This document shows positions 1 to 5,419 of a DNA stretch of 6,830 nucleotides, in pieces (position 1 is the stretch's first letter; every line of letters begins with the position of its first letter). The stretch is from Candidatus Anoxychlamydiales bacterium. GTDB taxonomy: Bacteria > Chlamydiota > Chlamydiia > Chlamydiales > SM23-39. The stretch is taken from positions 1-6,830 of the forward strand of contig JAAKFW010000081.1 in NCBI GenBank assembly GCA_011064905.1. The letters are read 5' to 3'. Below the pieces are notes generated by a model, which saw nothing but the letters and a program-made list of their open reading frames with translations, had not been told where the DNA came from and searched no databases. The translations under genes were made by a program, and so were the position numbers.

Positions 1-162
1 GATTCCATATATAACCCAACAAATTGAGCATATTAAAAAATTAATAAGCATTAGAAGAGATAGATCAGCTACAGATTTGGTTTTGTATGTTTGAAGAATT
101 TGAGGAATCAAACTAATAGTTGATGTAATAGATGCAATAGAGCCAATAATTAATAAAAACAT
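1..162 (-). CDS. SemiSWEET/PQ-loop family membrane transporter, candidate thiamine or precursor carrier (5' part only)
   Basis: This leftward gene starts at ATG 162-160 and is still open at base 1, so only 54 residues are visible. They match the first half of a SemiSWEET: a hydrophobic helix 1 (about residues 2-24) containing the PQ motif (ISLIPQILQTYKTKS, PQ at 20-21), a short polar loop KTKSVADLS, and a second helix ending in CWVIYGI, like the LWxxYGI end of family members. SemiSWEETs are about 85-100 residue, three-helix proteins that dimerise in the inner membrane and carry small solutes, classically sugars. The start is fixed by an AAGGGA Shine-Dalgarno sequence (169-174) six bases upstream. 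The gene lies immediately behind a TPP riboswitch, which suggests a thiamine-related substrate. The related Pnu vitamin transporters (including PnuT for thiamine) share the SWEET-like fold. Family assignment is firm; the substrate is inferred from regulation only. Confidence 0.85.
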   Translation of the reverse strand, partial: MFLLIIGSIASITSTISLIPQILQTYKTKSVADLSLLMLINFLICSICWVIYGI

Positions 163-250
163 TTTAAATCCCTTGCGCTAGCATTATCTAGATCAGGTTC
201 GTTGGGTTAGCAATTGTTTGCTTCTCAGCTTTGTAGCACCCCAATAAAAT
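161..250 (-). promoter_or_regulatory. TPP riboswitch (THI element) controlling the SemiSWEET gene
   Basis: Read on the minus strand, the conserved TPP aptamer blocks appear in order: GGGGTGC (242-236), CTGAGA (228-223), ACCC (207-204), CCTGATC (197-191), ATAATG (187-182) and GCGCAAGGGA (178-169). Stems also fit. P1 pairs AUUUUA (250-245) with UAAAAU (166-161). P2 pairs GGGU (241-238) with ACCC (207-204). P3 is a short GCU/AGC hairpin, followed by an accessory AGCAA/UUGCU stem (222-209). P5 pairs CUAG (191-188) with CUAG (181-178), replacing the CUGG/CCAG of E. coli thiM by compensatory change. There is no separate expression platform or terminator: the aptamer's own AAGGGA is the Shine-Dalgarno sequence, and P1 includes the first two bases of the AUG. 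Binding of thiamine pyrophosphate should therefore repress translation directly. The aptamer call is very secure; the mechanism is inferred. Confidence 0.95.
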
Positions 251-258
251 ATATAAAA

Positions 259-287
259 AGTATAGTTGATTCAGAGGTATTTAGAAA
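259..287 (-). promoter_or_regulatory. candidate promoter of the riboswitch-SemiSWEET transcript
   Basis: On the minus strand a -10 element TATACT (264-259, 5/6 match to consensus) is followed about seven bases later by base 252, which would be the transcription start, two bases before riboswitch stem P1. A poor -35 (TTTCTA, 287-282) lies 17 bases upstream. The position relative to the aptamer makes the -10 credible; the -35 is weak. Confidence 0.5.
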
Positions 288-343
288 TCATTTTTTAGTG
301 GAGATAGATAATAATTTTAAAAATATCTAGTAAAAAAAAAGTG

Positions 344-349
344 TATAAA
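344..349 (+). promoter_or_regulatory. weak candidate -10 element for the first MFS gene
   Basis: TATAAA lies 26 bases upstream of the ATG at 376, giving a leader of about 20 bases. No convincing -35 was found at 16-18 bases, and in this AT-rich stretch such hexamers arise by chance. The leader has only a weak AAGAAAG purine stretch (367-373) as a ribosome binding site. Confidence 0.25.
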
Positions 350-375
350 AATAAAGGAAAATATATAAGAAAGTT

Positions 376-1533
376 ATGGCCACGTTTCTAAGTCAGCTGC
401 TTCTTTTTTGTATTTTGGTTACTCAATCATTATTTATTGCAATAATTAGATTTGAGCCTGAGACTACCTATAAATTCGCAATTCCTGTTTTTGTAAGTAT
501 CATCGCTTTTTTTTGCGCACCTATTCAAGGAGGTTTATCTGATTATTATTGTAGAAAAAAGGCGCTTATTTTTGCTTTGCTTATTACCTTGATCTCTTCT
601 GTTTTTTTTCTTTTTTGGGTTTCGCAACACAATATATTATATTTAATCATTTACATTGTGATGTTTGGCGTTGCAGGTAATGTAAATCCAATTGTTCTTT
701 CTGCATATAAAGATATATCTAAACAATTTATGAATTTTAGATTTTTTATGGCTATGGTTCTTTTTTATTATTTTGTAGGGGACTTTTCTCATGTAATATC
801 TAGATTTTTTGTTCACTCAGGAGCTATGATTGAGTTATCTTATTTTTTGTTAGTTATTTGTATTCTTTTAGTCTATTTAGTTTACAAAGATGCTAAAGAT
901 GTAGATTTAAATGTTCGTGGTTCCAAAGATCGTGTGTCCATTTCAAATGAAGTTAAATATATTTATCATAACTTTTTAAAGCATAAATCTTTTATGTTTG
1001 GATTTCTTGGATACCTTTTTTTAGAACTATCTATTTATCAGTTCACTTTTAGAAATGAGGCTTTTAGACATTTTTTAACCCGGATCGTGCCTGCTGAAAT
1101 GATTGTAGGTGTTTTTATAGGGGTTCTATTTTTAAAGTTTGCAAAATTCTCAGATGAAAAAATATTTCTTTCAGGATTAATAACGGTGTTAATCTGTTTT
1201 CTCATTTTATTTTTTTCTAAAACATTTGGATGGGTAAACAGACCTTTATTAATTTCTACAATGATCATTTTAGCAACGAGCTACTCAATTGCATATTCTT
1301 CTGTGTATTGTCTTTTCACAAGAAAACGTCACCATCACGATCATGGAAAAGTTTTTGGAATGTTAGCGTCTGCAGATTATATATCATATCTTATTGCTAT
1401 TGGGATAGTTGCTTTAACATTTAGAATGCCTGTTCAAAAGGTTTGGTTGATTTCCTTATTTATGTTTGTTATAGGAGCAATCTTTTTTCTGTTTTTTCTA
1501 CACCATGATAAAAAAATATCGAAGCAATCATAG
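376..1533 (+). CDS. MFS transporter, substrate unknown
   Basis: This encodes a 385-residue integral membrane protein with about twelve hydrophobic segments, the usual size and layout of a major facilitator superfamily carrier. The loop after helix 2 carries MFS motif A as GGLSDYYCRKK (about residues 52-62), with the conserved Asp and basic residues. A charged loop at about residues 171-203 separates the two six-helix halves. The loop before helix 11 is rich in base and histidine (RKRHHHDHGK, about 316-325), and the tail ends in HHDKKISKQS, placing the C-terminus in the cytoplasm. ATG 376 is the only usable start, because TAA at 352 closes the frame upstream. The gene is divergent from the TPP-regulated SemiSWEET gene but has no riboswitch of its own, so a link to thiamine is not supported. 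MFS membership is secure; the transported compound cannot be read from sequence. Confidence 0.85.
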   Translation: MATFLSQLLLFCILVTQSLFIAIIRFEPETTYKFAIPVFVSIIAFFCAPIQGGLSDYYCRKKALIFALLITLISSVFFLFWVSQHNILYLIIYIVMFGVAGNVNPIVLSAYKDISKQFMNFRFFMAMVLFYYFVGDFSHVISRFFVHSGAMIELSYFLLVICILLVYLVYKDAKDVDLNVRGSKDRVSISNEVKYIYHNFLKHKSFMFGFLGYLFLELSIYQFTFRNEAFRHFLTRIVPAEMIVGVFIGVLFLKFAKFSDEKIFLSGLITVLICFLILFFSKTFGWVNRPLLISTMIILATSYSIAYSSVYCLFTRKRHHHDHGKVFGMLASADYISYLIAIGIVALTFRMPVQKVWLISLFMFVIGAIFFLFFLHHDKKISKQS

Positions 1534-1559
1534 ACTTTTAAGATCTGCAATATTTTTTT
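1510..1559. terminator. possible bidirectional terminator between convergent genes
   Basis: AAAAAAATAT (1510-1519) is the exact reverse complement of ATATTTTTTT (1550-1559), enclosing a 30-base loop that contains the stop codon of the MFS gene. Each strand thus ends in a T run next to the convergent gene ends (1533 and 1560). The stem has no G-C pair, so it may be weak or a chance product of AT richness. Confidence 0.35.
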
Positions 1560-2000
1560 TTAATTATCTTTTTCTTTTGATAGTTTATTTACTTTTCTAA
1601 GTTGAAAGCTCCAAACCCAATAATAAATACTCATAGCAATTCCAAATAACCAAAGAGCTTCTACAGTCCAAGCAGATTTTCCTGTAACTGATGCTAAAGT
1701 TATAAGATATGTATTTAACTTATGAGAAAAGATAAGGTAGATGATTTGACAAAAGGTAATAATTAGACTAATTGCTCTTATTACTAAAATCCAAGAAAGC
1801 CAAGCAGTCCCTCTTTTTTTATAACCAAAATAGTAAGTAACTCCTCCGAAACCAGCTCCAATTGTAAGCATAATAATAGCGAAAAGACTAGGAGTGAAAA
1901 AAAGCAGATATATCCAAGATGTTAAGCAAATGATATTAAAGCTAATTAGCCAATTTTGTCTTATATATTCCATATGAAAACCGCTATAAGGAAAAAACAT
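1560..2000 (-). CDS. unrecognised four-helix membrane protein
   Basis: I do not recognise this 146-residue protein. It has four hydrophobic segments (about residues 17-35, 38-58, 66-91 and 112-132), a basic loop YKKRGTAW between helices 2 and 3, and a strongly basic, hydrophilic tail (LRKVNKLSKEKDN). By the positive-inside rule this places the tail and the helix 2-3 loop in the cytoplasm. It is rich in Trp and Tyr. There is no signal peptide with a cleavage site and no catalytic motif. Two starts are possible: ATG at 2000, or ATG at 1973 (residue 10, MEYIRQNW), which would place translation just before helix 1. Neither has a good Shine-Dalgarno sequence. The gene is convergent with the first MFS gene and divergent from the second. 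Its compositional fit to its neighbours and full-length helices argue for a real gene; the function is unknown. Confidence 0.7.
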   Translation of the reverse strand: MFFPYSGFHMEYIRQNWLISFNIICLTSWIYLLFFTPSLFAIIMLTIGAGFGGVTYYFGYKKRGTAWLSWILVIRAISLIITFCQIIYLIFSHKLNTYLITLASVTGKSAWTVEALWLFGIAMSIYYWVWSFQLRKVNKLSKEKDN

Positions 2001-2016
2001 TATATGTTTAAAAATT

Positions 2017-2022
2017 ATTATA
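2017..2022 (-). promoter_or_regulatory. candidate -10 element for the four-helix membrane protein gene
   Basis: A perfect TATAAT (minus strand, 2022-2017) lies 16 bases upstream of ATG 2000, giving a predicted start near 2010. That leaves about 10 leader bases for ATG 2000 or about 37 for ATG 1973, which mildly favours the internal start. No reasonable -35 was found 16-18 bases upstream. Confidence 0.35.
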
Positions 2023-2062
2023 AATCAAAGATTTTCTAGAATTTTATTTTTTTTTTGGATAG

Positions 2063-2091
2063 TTGCTTTTTACAAAAAAATTATTTATTAT
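2063..2091 (+). promoter_or_regulatory. candidate promoter of the second MFS gene
   Basis: TTGCTT (2063-2068, -35, 3/6 match) and TATTAT (2086-2091, -10, 5/6 match) are separated by exactly 17 bases. The predicted transcription start near 2097-2098 falls inside a perfect inverted repeat (2093-2112), a typical place for an operator. Confidence 0.45.
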
Positions 2092-2092
2092 C

Positions 2093-2112
2093 TTTTTGAT
2101 ATGTATCAAAAA
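2093..2112. repeat. perfect 9+2+9 inverted repeat at the predicted transcription start of the second MFS gene
   Basis: TTTTTGATA (2093-2101) and TATCAAAAA (2104-2112) are exact reverse complements separated by TG. It overlaps the predicted +1 site and ends four bases before the Shine-Dalgarno sequence, so it could be a repressor operator or an mRNA hairpin (eight pairs closing an AUGU loop). The right arm recurs as a direct repeat at 2126-2134. Confidence 0.5.
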
Positions 2113-2116
2113 AAAT

Positions 2117-2123
2117 GAGGTGA
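2117..2123 (+). promoter_or_regulatory. Shine-Dalgarno sequence that decides the start of the second MFS gene
   Basis: GAGGTGA matches seven consecutive bases of the usual anti-Shine-Dalgarno complement. Its GAGG core lies six bases before ATC 2127 and three before ATT 2124, while the first ATG of the frame (2220) is 99 bases away. It is one of the strongest ribosome binding sites in the window and argues for initiation at a non-canonical codon. Confidence 0.6.
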
Positions 2124-2126
2124 ATT

Positions 2127-3389
2127 ATCAAAAATCGAGTAAGCTTAAAATGGGTTATCTGGTCTCTTTGTGCTGTATTTTATTTCTATGAGTTTGTTCT
2201 AAGAGTATCTCCGAGTGTTATGGTTGATGATTTAATGAATAGTTTTGGCATCACAGCATCAGCTGTTGGGCTTTTAACCTCTTTTTATATCTACTCATAT
2301 GCGCCAATGCAAGTTCCTGTCGGAATCTTAATGGATCACTTTGGAGTAAAAAAAGTATTAAGCTTAGCTTCAATTGTATGCGGCTTAGGTGCGATTGTTT
2401 TTGCTTTATCAAAATACTTAGCTTTTGCAAGTCTTGGAAGGTTATTAATTGGCGCGGGCTCTTCTTTTGCTTTTATTGCGATGATATATGTTAGCTCTAA
2501 TTGGTTTGATCAGACAAAAAGAGCTCTCTTAATTGGGGTGGGCAACTCTCTTGCTATGCTAGGAGCTTCTGCTGGTAATGGTCCTTTAGCCGTATTTATT
2601 AAAAATTTCGGATGGAGAAATAGCATTTCTGCATTTGGTGTTTTTGGTATAATTTTAGGTGTTATTATCTTTTTCGTTTTTAAACTAGATAAACAAGATG
2701 AGAAAATTGAGAAAAAAACAGCTCGAGTAAAGAGCCATATTTTTGAAAATATAATGCTTATAATGTCGAAAAAATCTACCTGGATTAATGCAATAGCAGC
2801 TCTTTTATTTTATATGACAACTACTATCTTTGCAGGTCTTTGGGGAGCTTCTTTTGTGCAAAAAGCATACTTAGTTAGTAAAGAAGTTGCTGGCTACGCT
2901 ATGAGTATGGTTTTCGCAGGATGGTTAGTCGGCGGGCCTTTAATGGGGTTTTTCTCAGATCTTTTGGGAAAAAGAAAAGTAACTATAAGAATAGGTGTTG
3001 TAGGCGCTTTGCTATGTCTTGTTCCAGTAATTTATTTTCCATTTATTCATATTTATTTAGTCTATGCTCTGCTTTTTTTAGTAGGACTTTTTTCATCTGC
3101 AGAGCTTCTTAGTTTTTCTCTAGCAATAGAGCTAAATACTTTTAAAGCAAAGGCTACAGCTGCAGCTTTTACAAATTTTATAATCTCACTAGGCGATGCT
3201 ATTTTTCAACCACTTGTTGGTTTTTTATTAGATAGTAATTGGAATGGAAGTATGCTAGAAGGGATAAGAGTTTATAGAGTTGAAGATTACCAAATAGCTC
3301 TATCATGTCTTCCAATAACTCTTGTTTTAGCTTTTATCCTGATCTTTTTTGTAAAAGAGAAAGCCTTTAAAAAAGTTAGTGTTAAATAA
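2127..3389 (+). CDS. MFS transporter with an apparent ATC (or ATT) start codon
   Basis: This encodes a major facilitator carrier of about 420 residues. From the first ATG (2220) only 389 residues are read and helix 1 is lost. Reading back in frame to the TGA at 2121 restores a typical N-terminus: KNRVSLKW, then helix 1 with FYFYEFVLRVSPSVM, a signature I know from this MFS subgroup. No ATG, GTG, TTG or CTG exists in that stretch. ATC 2127 has an ideally spaced GAGGTGA Shine-Dalgarno sequence, so I take it as the start; ATT 2124 is the alternative. Motif A is intact (GILMDHFGVKK, about residues 66-76), and a second copy, GFFSDLLGKRK, lies in the second half after about helix 8. The C-terminal half has the normal helices and ends in a basic tail. 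The substrate is unknown. If neither ATC nor ATT initiates, this gene is damaged at its start; the rest of the frame shows no decay. Confidence 0.8.
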   Translation: MKNRVSLKWVIWSLCAVFYFYEFVLRVSPSVMVDDLMNSFGITASAVGLLTSFYIYSYAPMQVPVGILMDHFGVKKVLSLASIVCGLGAIVFALSKYLAFASLGRLLIGAGSSFAFIAMIYVSSNWFDQTKRALLIGVGNSLAMLGASAGNGPLAVFIKNFGWRNSISAFGVFGIILGVIIFFVFKLDKQDEKIEKKTARVKSHIFENIMLIMSKKSTWINAIAALLFYMTTTIFAGLWGASFVQKAYLVSKEVAGYAMSMVFAGWLVGGPLMGFFSDLLGKRKVTIRIGVVGALLCLVPVIYFPFIHIYLVYALLFLVGLFSSAELLSFSLAIELNTFKAKATAAAFTNFIISLGDAIFQPLVGFLLDSNWNGSMLEGIRVYRVEDYQIALSCLPITLVLAFILIFFVKEKAFKKVSVK

Positions 3390-3412
3390 CTTTATTTAGG
3401 TTTAACTTTTTT
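3369..3412. terminator. possible bidirectional terminator overlapping both convergent gene ends
   Basis: AAAAAAGTTA (3369-3378) and TAACTTTTTT (3403-3412) are exact reverse complements. Between them TAAATAA (3383-3389) can pair with TTATTTA (3392-3398). The hairpin therefore spans the 12-base gap between the second MFS gene and typA, carries the MFS stop codon in its inner arm and overlaps the typA stop at the edge of its right outer arm, and ends in T runs on both strands. The low G-C content of the stem is the main doubt. Confidence 0.45.
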
Positions 3413-5225
3413 TGCGACCAGATGTTTTACGCTCGTTTTCTGTTAAATAGCGTTTTCTAAGACGAATGTTTTTAGGAGTTATTTCTACAAGCTCATCATC
3501 TTCAATATAACTAATCGCTTCTTCTAAAGTAAATTTCTTAGGTGGAATAAGTATAATATTTTCATCTTTAATGGTAGTTCTAAAGTTTGTTAGTTGTTTG
3601 GTTTTTGAGACATTAATAATTAAATCATTTTCTCTAGAATTTTCTCCAACAATCATTCCTTCATAAACATCATCTAATGGTTGAACAAATAGAGTGCCTC
3701 TTTTCTGTAAGTTTAGACAAGCATATCCATTAGTTGTGCCTTTGCATATAGATATTAGAACGCCTCTTTTTCTTCCAGGTATATGTCCTTTAAGTGGAGC
3801 GAAATGATCGTAAATTGAGGTCATGATAACAAGGCCTCTCGATAGAGTTAGAAGTTCGCCTAAACAGCCCATTAATCCTCTTGTCGGAACTAAAAAGTTC
3901 AGGCGTGAGATGCCCATCTCATTTGTATCTAAAGATTGCATTTCTCCTTTTCTATTAGACATTTCTTCTATAACAGCTCCTGAAAACTCTTTTGGTACTT
4001 CTATATGAACGCTCTCGATTGGTTCGCATTTTTTTCCATCAATCTCTTTTATAATTACCTTGGGTTTTGAGACAGTAATTTCGAAATTTTCTCTTCGCAT
4101 AGCTTCTATTAAAACAGCTAAATGCAACTCTCCTCTACCGGATACTGTAATTCTATCTGTAACATTATCCGGGATATCAATTTTTAAAGTGACATTTGCT
4201 TTTTTCTCTCTAAGCAGTCGCTCTTTGATCTTGTGCATAGTAAGATTTTTTCCATCTCTACCAGAAAAAGGAGAGGAATTTACCATAATGTCGATAGATA
4301 GAGTCGGCTCTTCTATTGAAATAGGAGATAATTTTTTTGTGTTATCTAAATCACATAGGGTATCTCCAATACTAACTTTTTCAAGTCCTGATATTGTAAC
4401 AATATCACCAACGCCAGCTTCTAAAAGCTCAACTTTTTTAAGGCCATGGTAGCCATTTATTTTTTGTATTTTAAAGTTTTGTTCTATGCCATCTTTATCG
4501 ATTCTTTTAATATTCATTCCTTTTTTTACAATTCCTTCTAAAATTCTGCCGCAGGCTTGCCTGCCTAAGTAATTATCATAATCTATAGTTGCAGCTTGCA
4601 TTAAAAATGGAGCGTCAAGATCTCCTTTTGGAGCAGGAACTTTTTCTATGATCAAATCAAATAGAGGCTTCATATTCTCTTTTGGATCATTTTCATTTTT
4701 AATGGCATATCCATTAACTCCAGATGCATAGATATAAGCAAAATCTAACTGTTCATCTGTTGCAGAGAGCTCAACAAAAAGATCAAATGTTTGATTTAAG
4801 CATCTTTCTGTATCAGCTCCATCTTTATCTATCTTATTTAAAACAACGATTGGACAGAGGCCTAACTCAAGAGATTTCTTTAATACAAATCTAGTCTGAG
4901 GCATAGGCCCCTCTTTTGCATCAACAAGCAGAAGGACAGAGTTGACCATCCCCAAAATCCTTTCAACTTCTCCAGAAAAATCAGCATGGCCTGGGGTATC
5001 TATAATATTTATTTTATAATCATCATAAAAAATAGAGGTGTGTTTTGAAAAAATTGTGATACCTCTTTCTTGTTCTTGATCGTAGCTATCCATAACCCTT
5101 TCTGGAATCTTTTCATGAGCGTGGAAAACATTGGATTGTTTCAGTAGGCTATCTAGCATAGTGGTTTTGCCATGATCAATATGGGCAATAATCGCGATAT
5201 TTCGAATTTTTTTAGGTTTAAACAT
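3402..5225 (-). CDS. typA: translational GTPase TypA/BipA
   Basis: This 607-residue protein is the normal length for TypA/BipA, a ribosome-binding GTPase related to EF-G and LepA that is linked to ribosome assembly and stress or low-temperature adaptation. The GTPase domain is complete: P-loop AHIDHGKT (14-21), RGIT (54-57), DTPGHAD (76-82), NKID (130-133), and a G5 loop reading SGV (168-170) where SA-type residues are usual. A beta-barrel domain II follows (about 200-290, GRQACGRILEG). An EF-G domain III-like part (about 305-385) contains the TypA-typical VSGRGELHLAVLIE, a domain V-like part follows, and the C-terminal domain carries PTRGLMGCLGE, GRKRGVLIS and DDELVEITPKNIRLRKRYL. ATG 5225 is supported by AAAGGA (5241-5236) ten bases upstream and by the conserved IRNIAIIAH start. 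It is convergent with the second MFS gene and divergent from the flavoprotein gene, so probably monocistronic. Very secure call. Confidence 0.97.
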   Translation of the reverse strand: MFKPKKIRNIAIIAHIDHGKTTMLDSLLKQSNVFHAHEKIPERVMDSYDQEQERGITIFSKHTSIFYDDYKINIIDTPGHADFSGEVERILGMVNSVLLLVDAKEGPMPQTRFVLKKSLELGLCPIVVLNKIDKDGADTERCLNQTFDLFVELSATDEQLDFAYIYASGVNGYAIKNENDPKENMKPLFDLIIEKVPAPKGDLDAPFLMQAATIDYDNYLGRQACGRILEGIVKKGMNIKRIDKDGIEQNFKIQKINGYHGLKKVELLEAGVGDIVTISGLEKVSIGDTLCDLDNTKKLSPISIEEPTLSIDIMVNSSPFSGRDGKNLTMHKIKERLLREKKANVTLKIDIPDNVTDRITVSGRGELHLAVLIEAMRRENFEITVSKPKVIIKEIDGKKCEPIESVHIEVPKEFSGAVIEEMSNRKGEMQSLDTNEMGISRLNFLVPTRGLMGCLGELLTLSRGLVIMTSIYDHFAPLKGHIPGRKRGVLISICKGTTNGYACLNLQKRGTLFVQPLDDVYEGMIVGENSRENDLIINVSKTKQLTNFRTTIKDENIILIPPKKFTLEEAISYIEDDELVEITPKNIRLRKRYLTENERKTSGRKKS

Positions 5226-5324
5226 TTTTTTTTAGTCCTTTAACTTAGGATGAATCTATTTTGAAGTTATAGAAAAATAAATTGATTTAAAGATTTATTT
5301 TTCTTTTTACAAATTTTTTCTCTA

Positions 5325-5353
5325 ATTATAGCATTGCTTCAATTAAATTTAAA
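5325..5353 (-). promoter_or_regulatory. candidate promoter of typA
   Basis: On the minus strand TTTAAA (5353-5348, 4/6 match) and a perfect TATAAT (5330-5325) are separated by 17 bases. This gives a leader of about 93 bases before the typA ATG. I see no strong structure in that leader. Confidence 0.5.
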
Positions 5354-5363
5354 TACCTGATTC

Positions 5364-5393
5364 TTATCAAATATATAGTTTTTATGCTATTAT
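5364..5393 (+). promoter_or_regulatory. candidate extended -10 promoter of the flavoprotein gene
   Basis: TGCTATTAT (5385-5393) is an extended -10 element (TGn plus TATTAT). TTATCA (5364-5369, 4/6 match) lies 18 bases upstream as a -35. Transcription would start near 5400, about 20 bases before ATG 5420. The promoter is back to back with that of typA within the 194-base gap 5226-5419. Confidence 0.5.
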
Positions 5394-5419
5394 TTAGCTA
5401 TTAAAAAGAAAAATGCGAT

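Noticed and set aside
1038..1268. 76-codon minus-strand frame and the 64-codon plus-strand frame 1230-1424
   Set aside because: Both lie inside the first MFS gene in other frames and lack starts with ribosome binding sites or recognisable domains.
376..1533. First MFS gene as a second member of the thiamine regulon
   Set aside because: It is divergent from the riboswitch and its own leader of about 20 bases carries no aptamer; proximity alone is not evidence.
2120..2151. GTG 2120 start with a frameshift at the AAAA run 2147-2150 as the true N-terminus of the second MFS protein
   Set aside because: Removing one A would give a plausible tail (VNYQKSSKLKW), but GTG 2120 has no ribosome binding site and overlaps the GAGGTGA. 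The unshifted frame reads an equally natural KNRVSLKW. It remains a second-choice explanation if reads show an indel.
2220..2222. ATG 2220 as the start of the second MFS protein
   Set aside because: It would remove helix 1 and the YEFVLRVSPSV segment, has no ribosome binding site, and ignores the strong GAGGTGA at 2117-2123.
2921..3112. 63-codon frame inside the second MFS gene
   Set aside because: It is an out-of-frame shadow of membrane-helix codons.
3823..4008. 61-codon plus-strand frame opposite typA
   Set aside because: It lies antisense within the typA coding sequence, with no supporting signals.
4060..4452. 130-codon plus-strand open frame opposite typA
   Set aside because: It lies wholly antisense to the conserved centre of TypA, has no ribosome binding site and no family features; it is a shadow of the real gene.
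5413..5415. ATG 5413 as the start of the flavoprotein gene
   Set aside because: It is in another frame; only ATG 5420 leads into the dinucleotide-binding motif.
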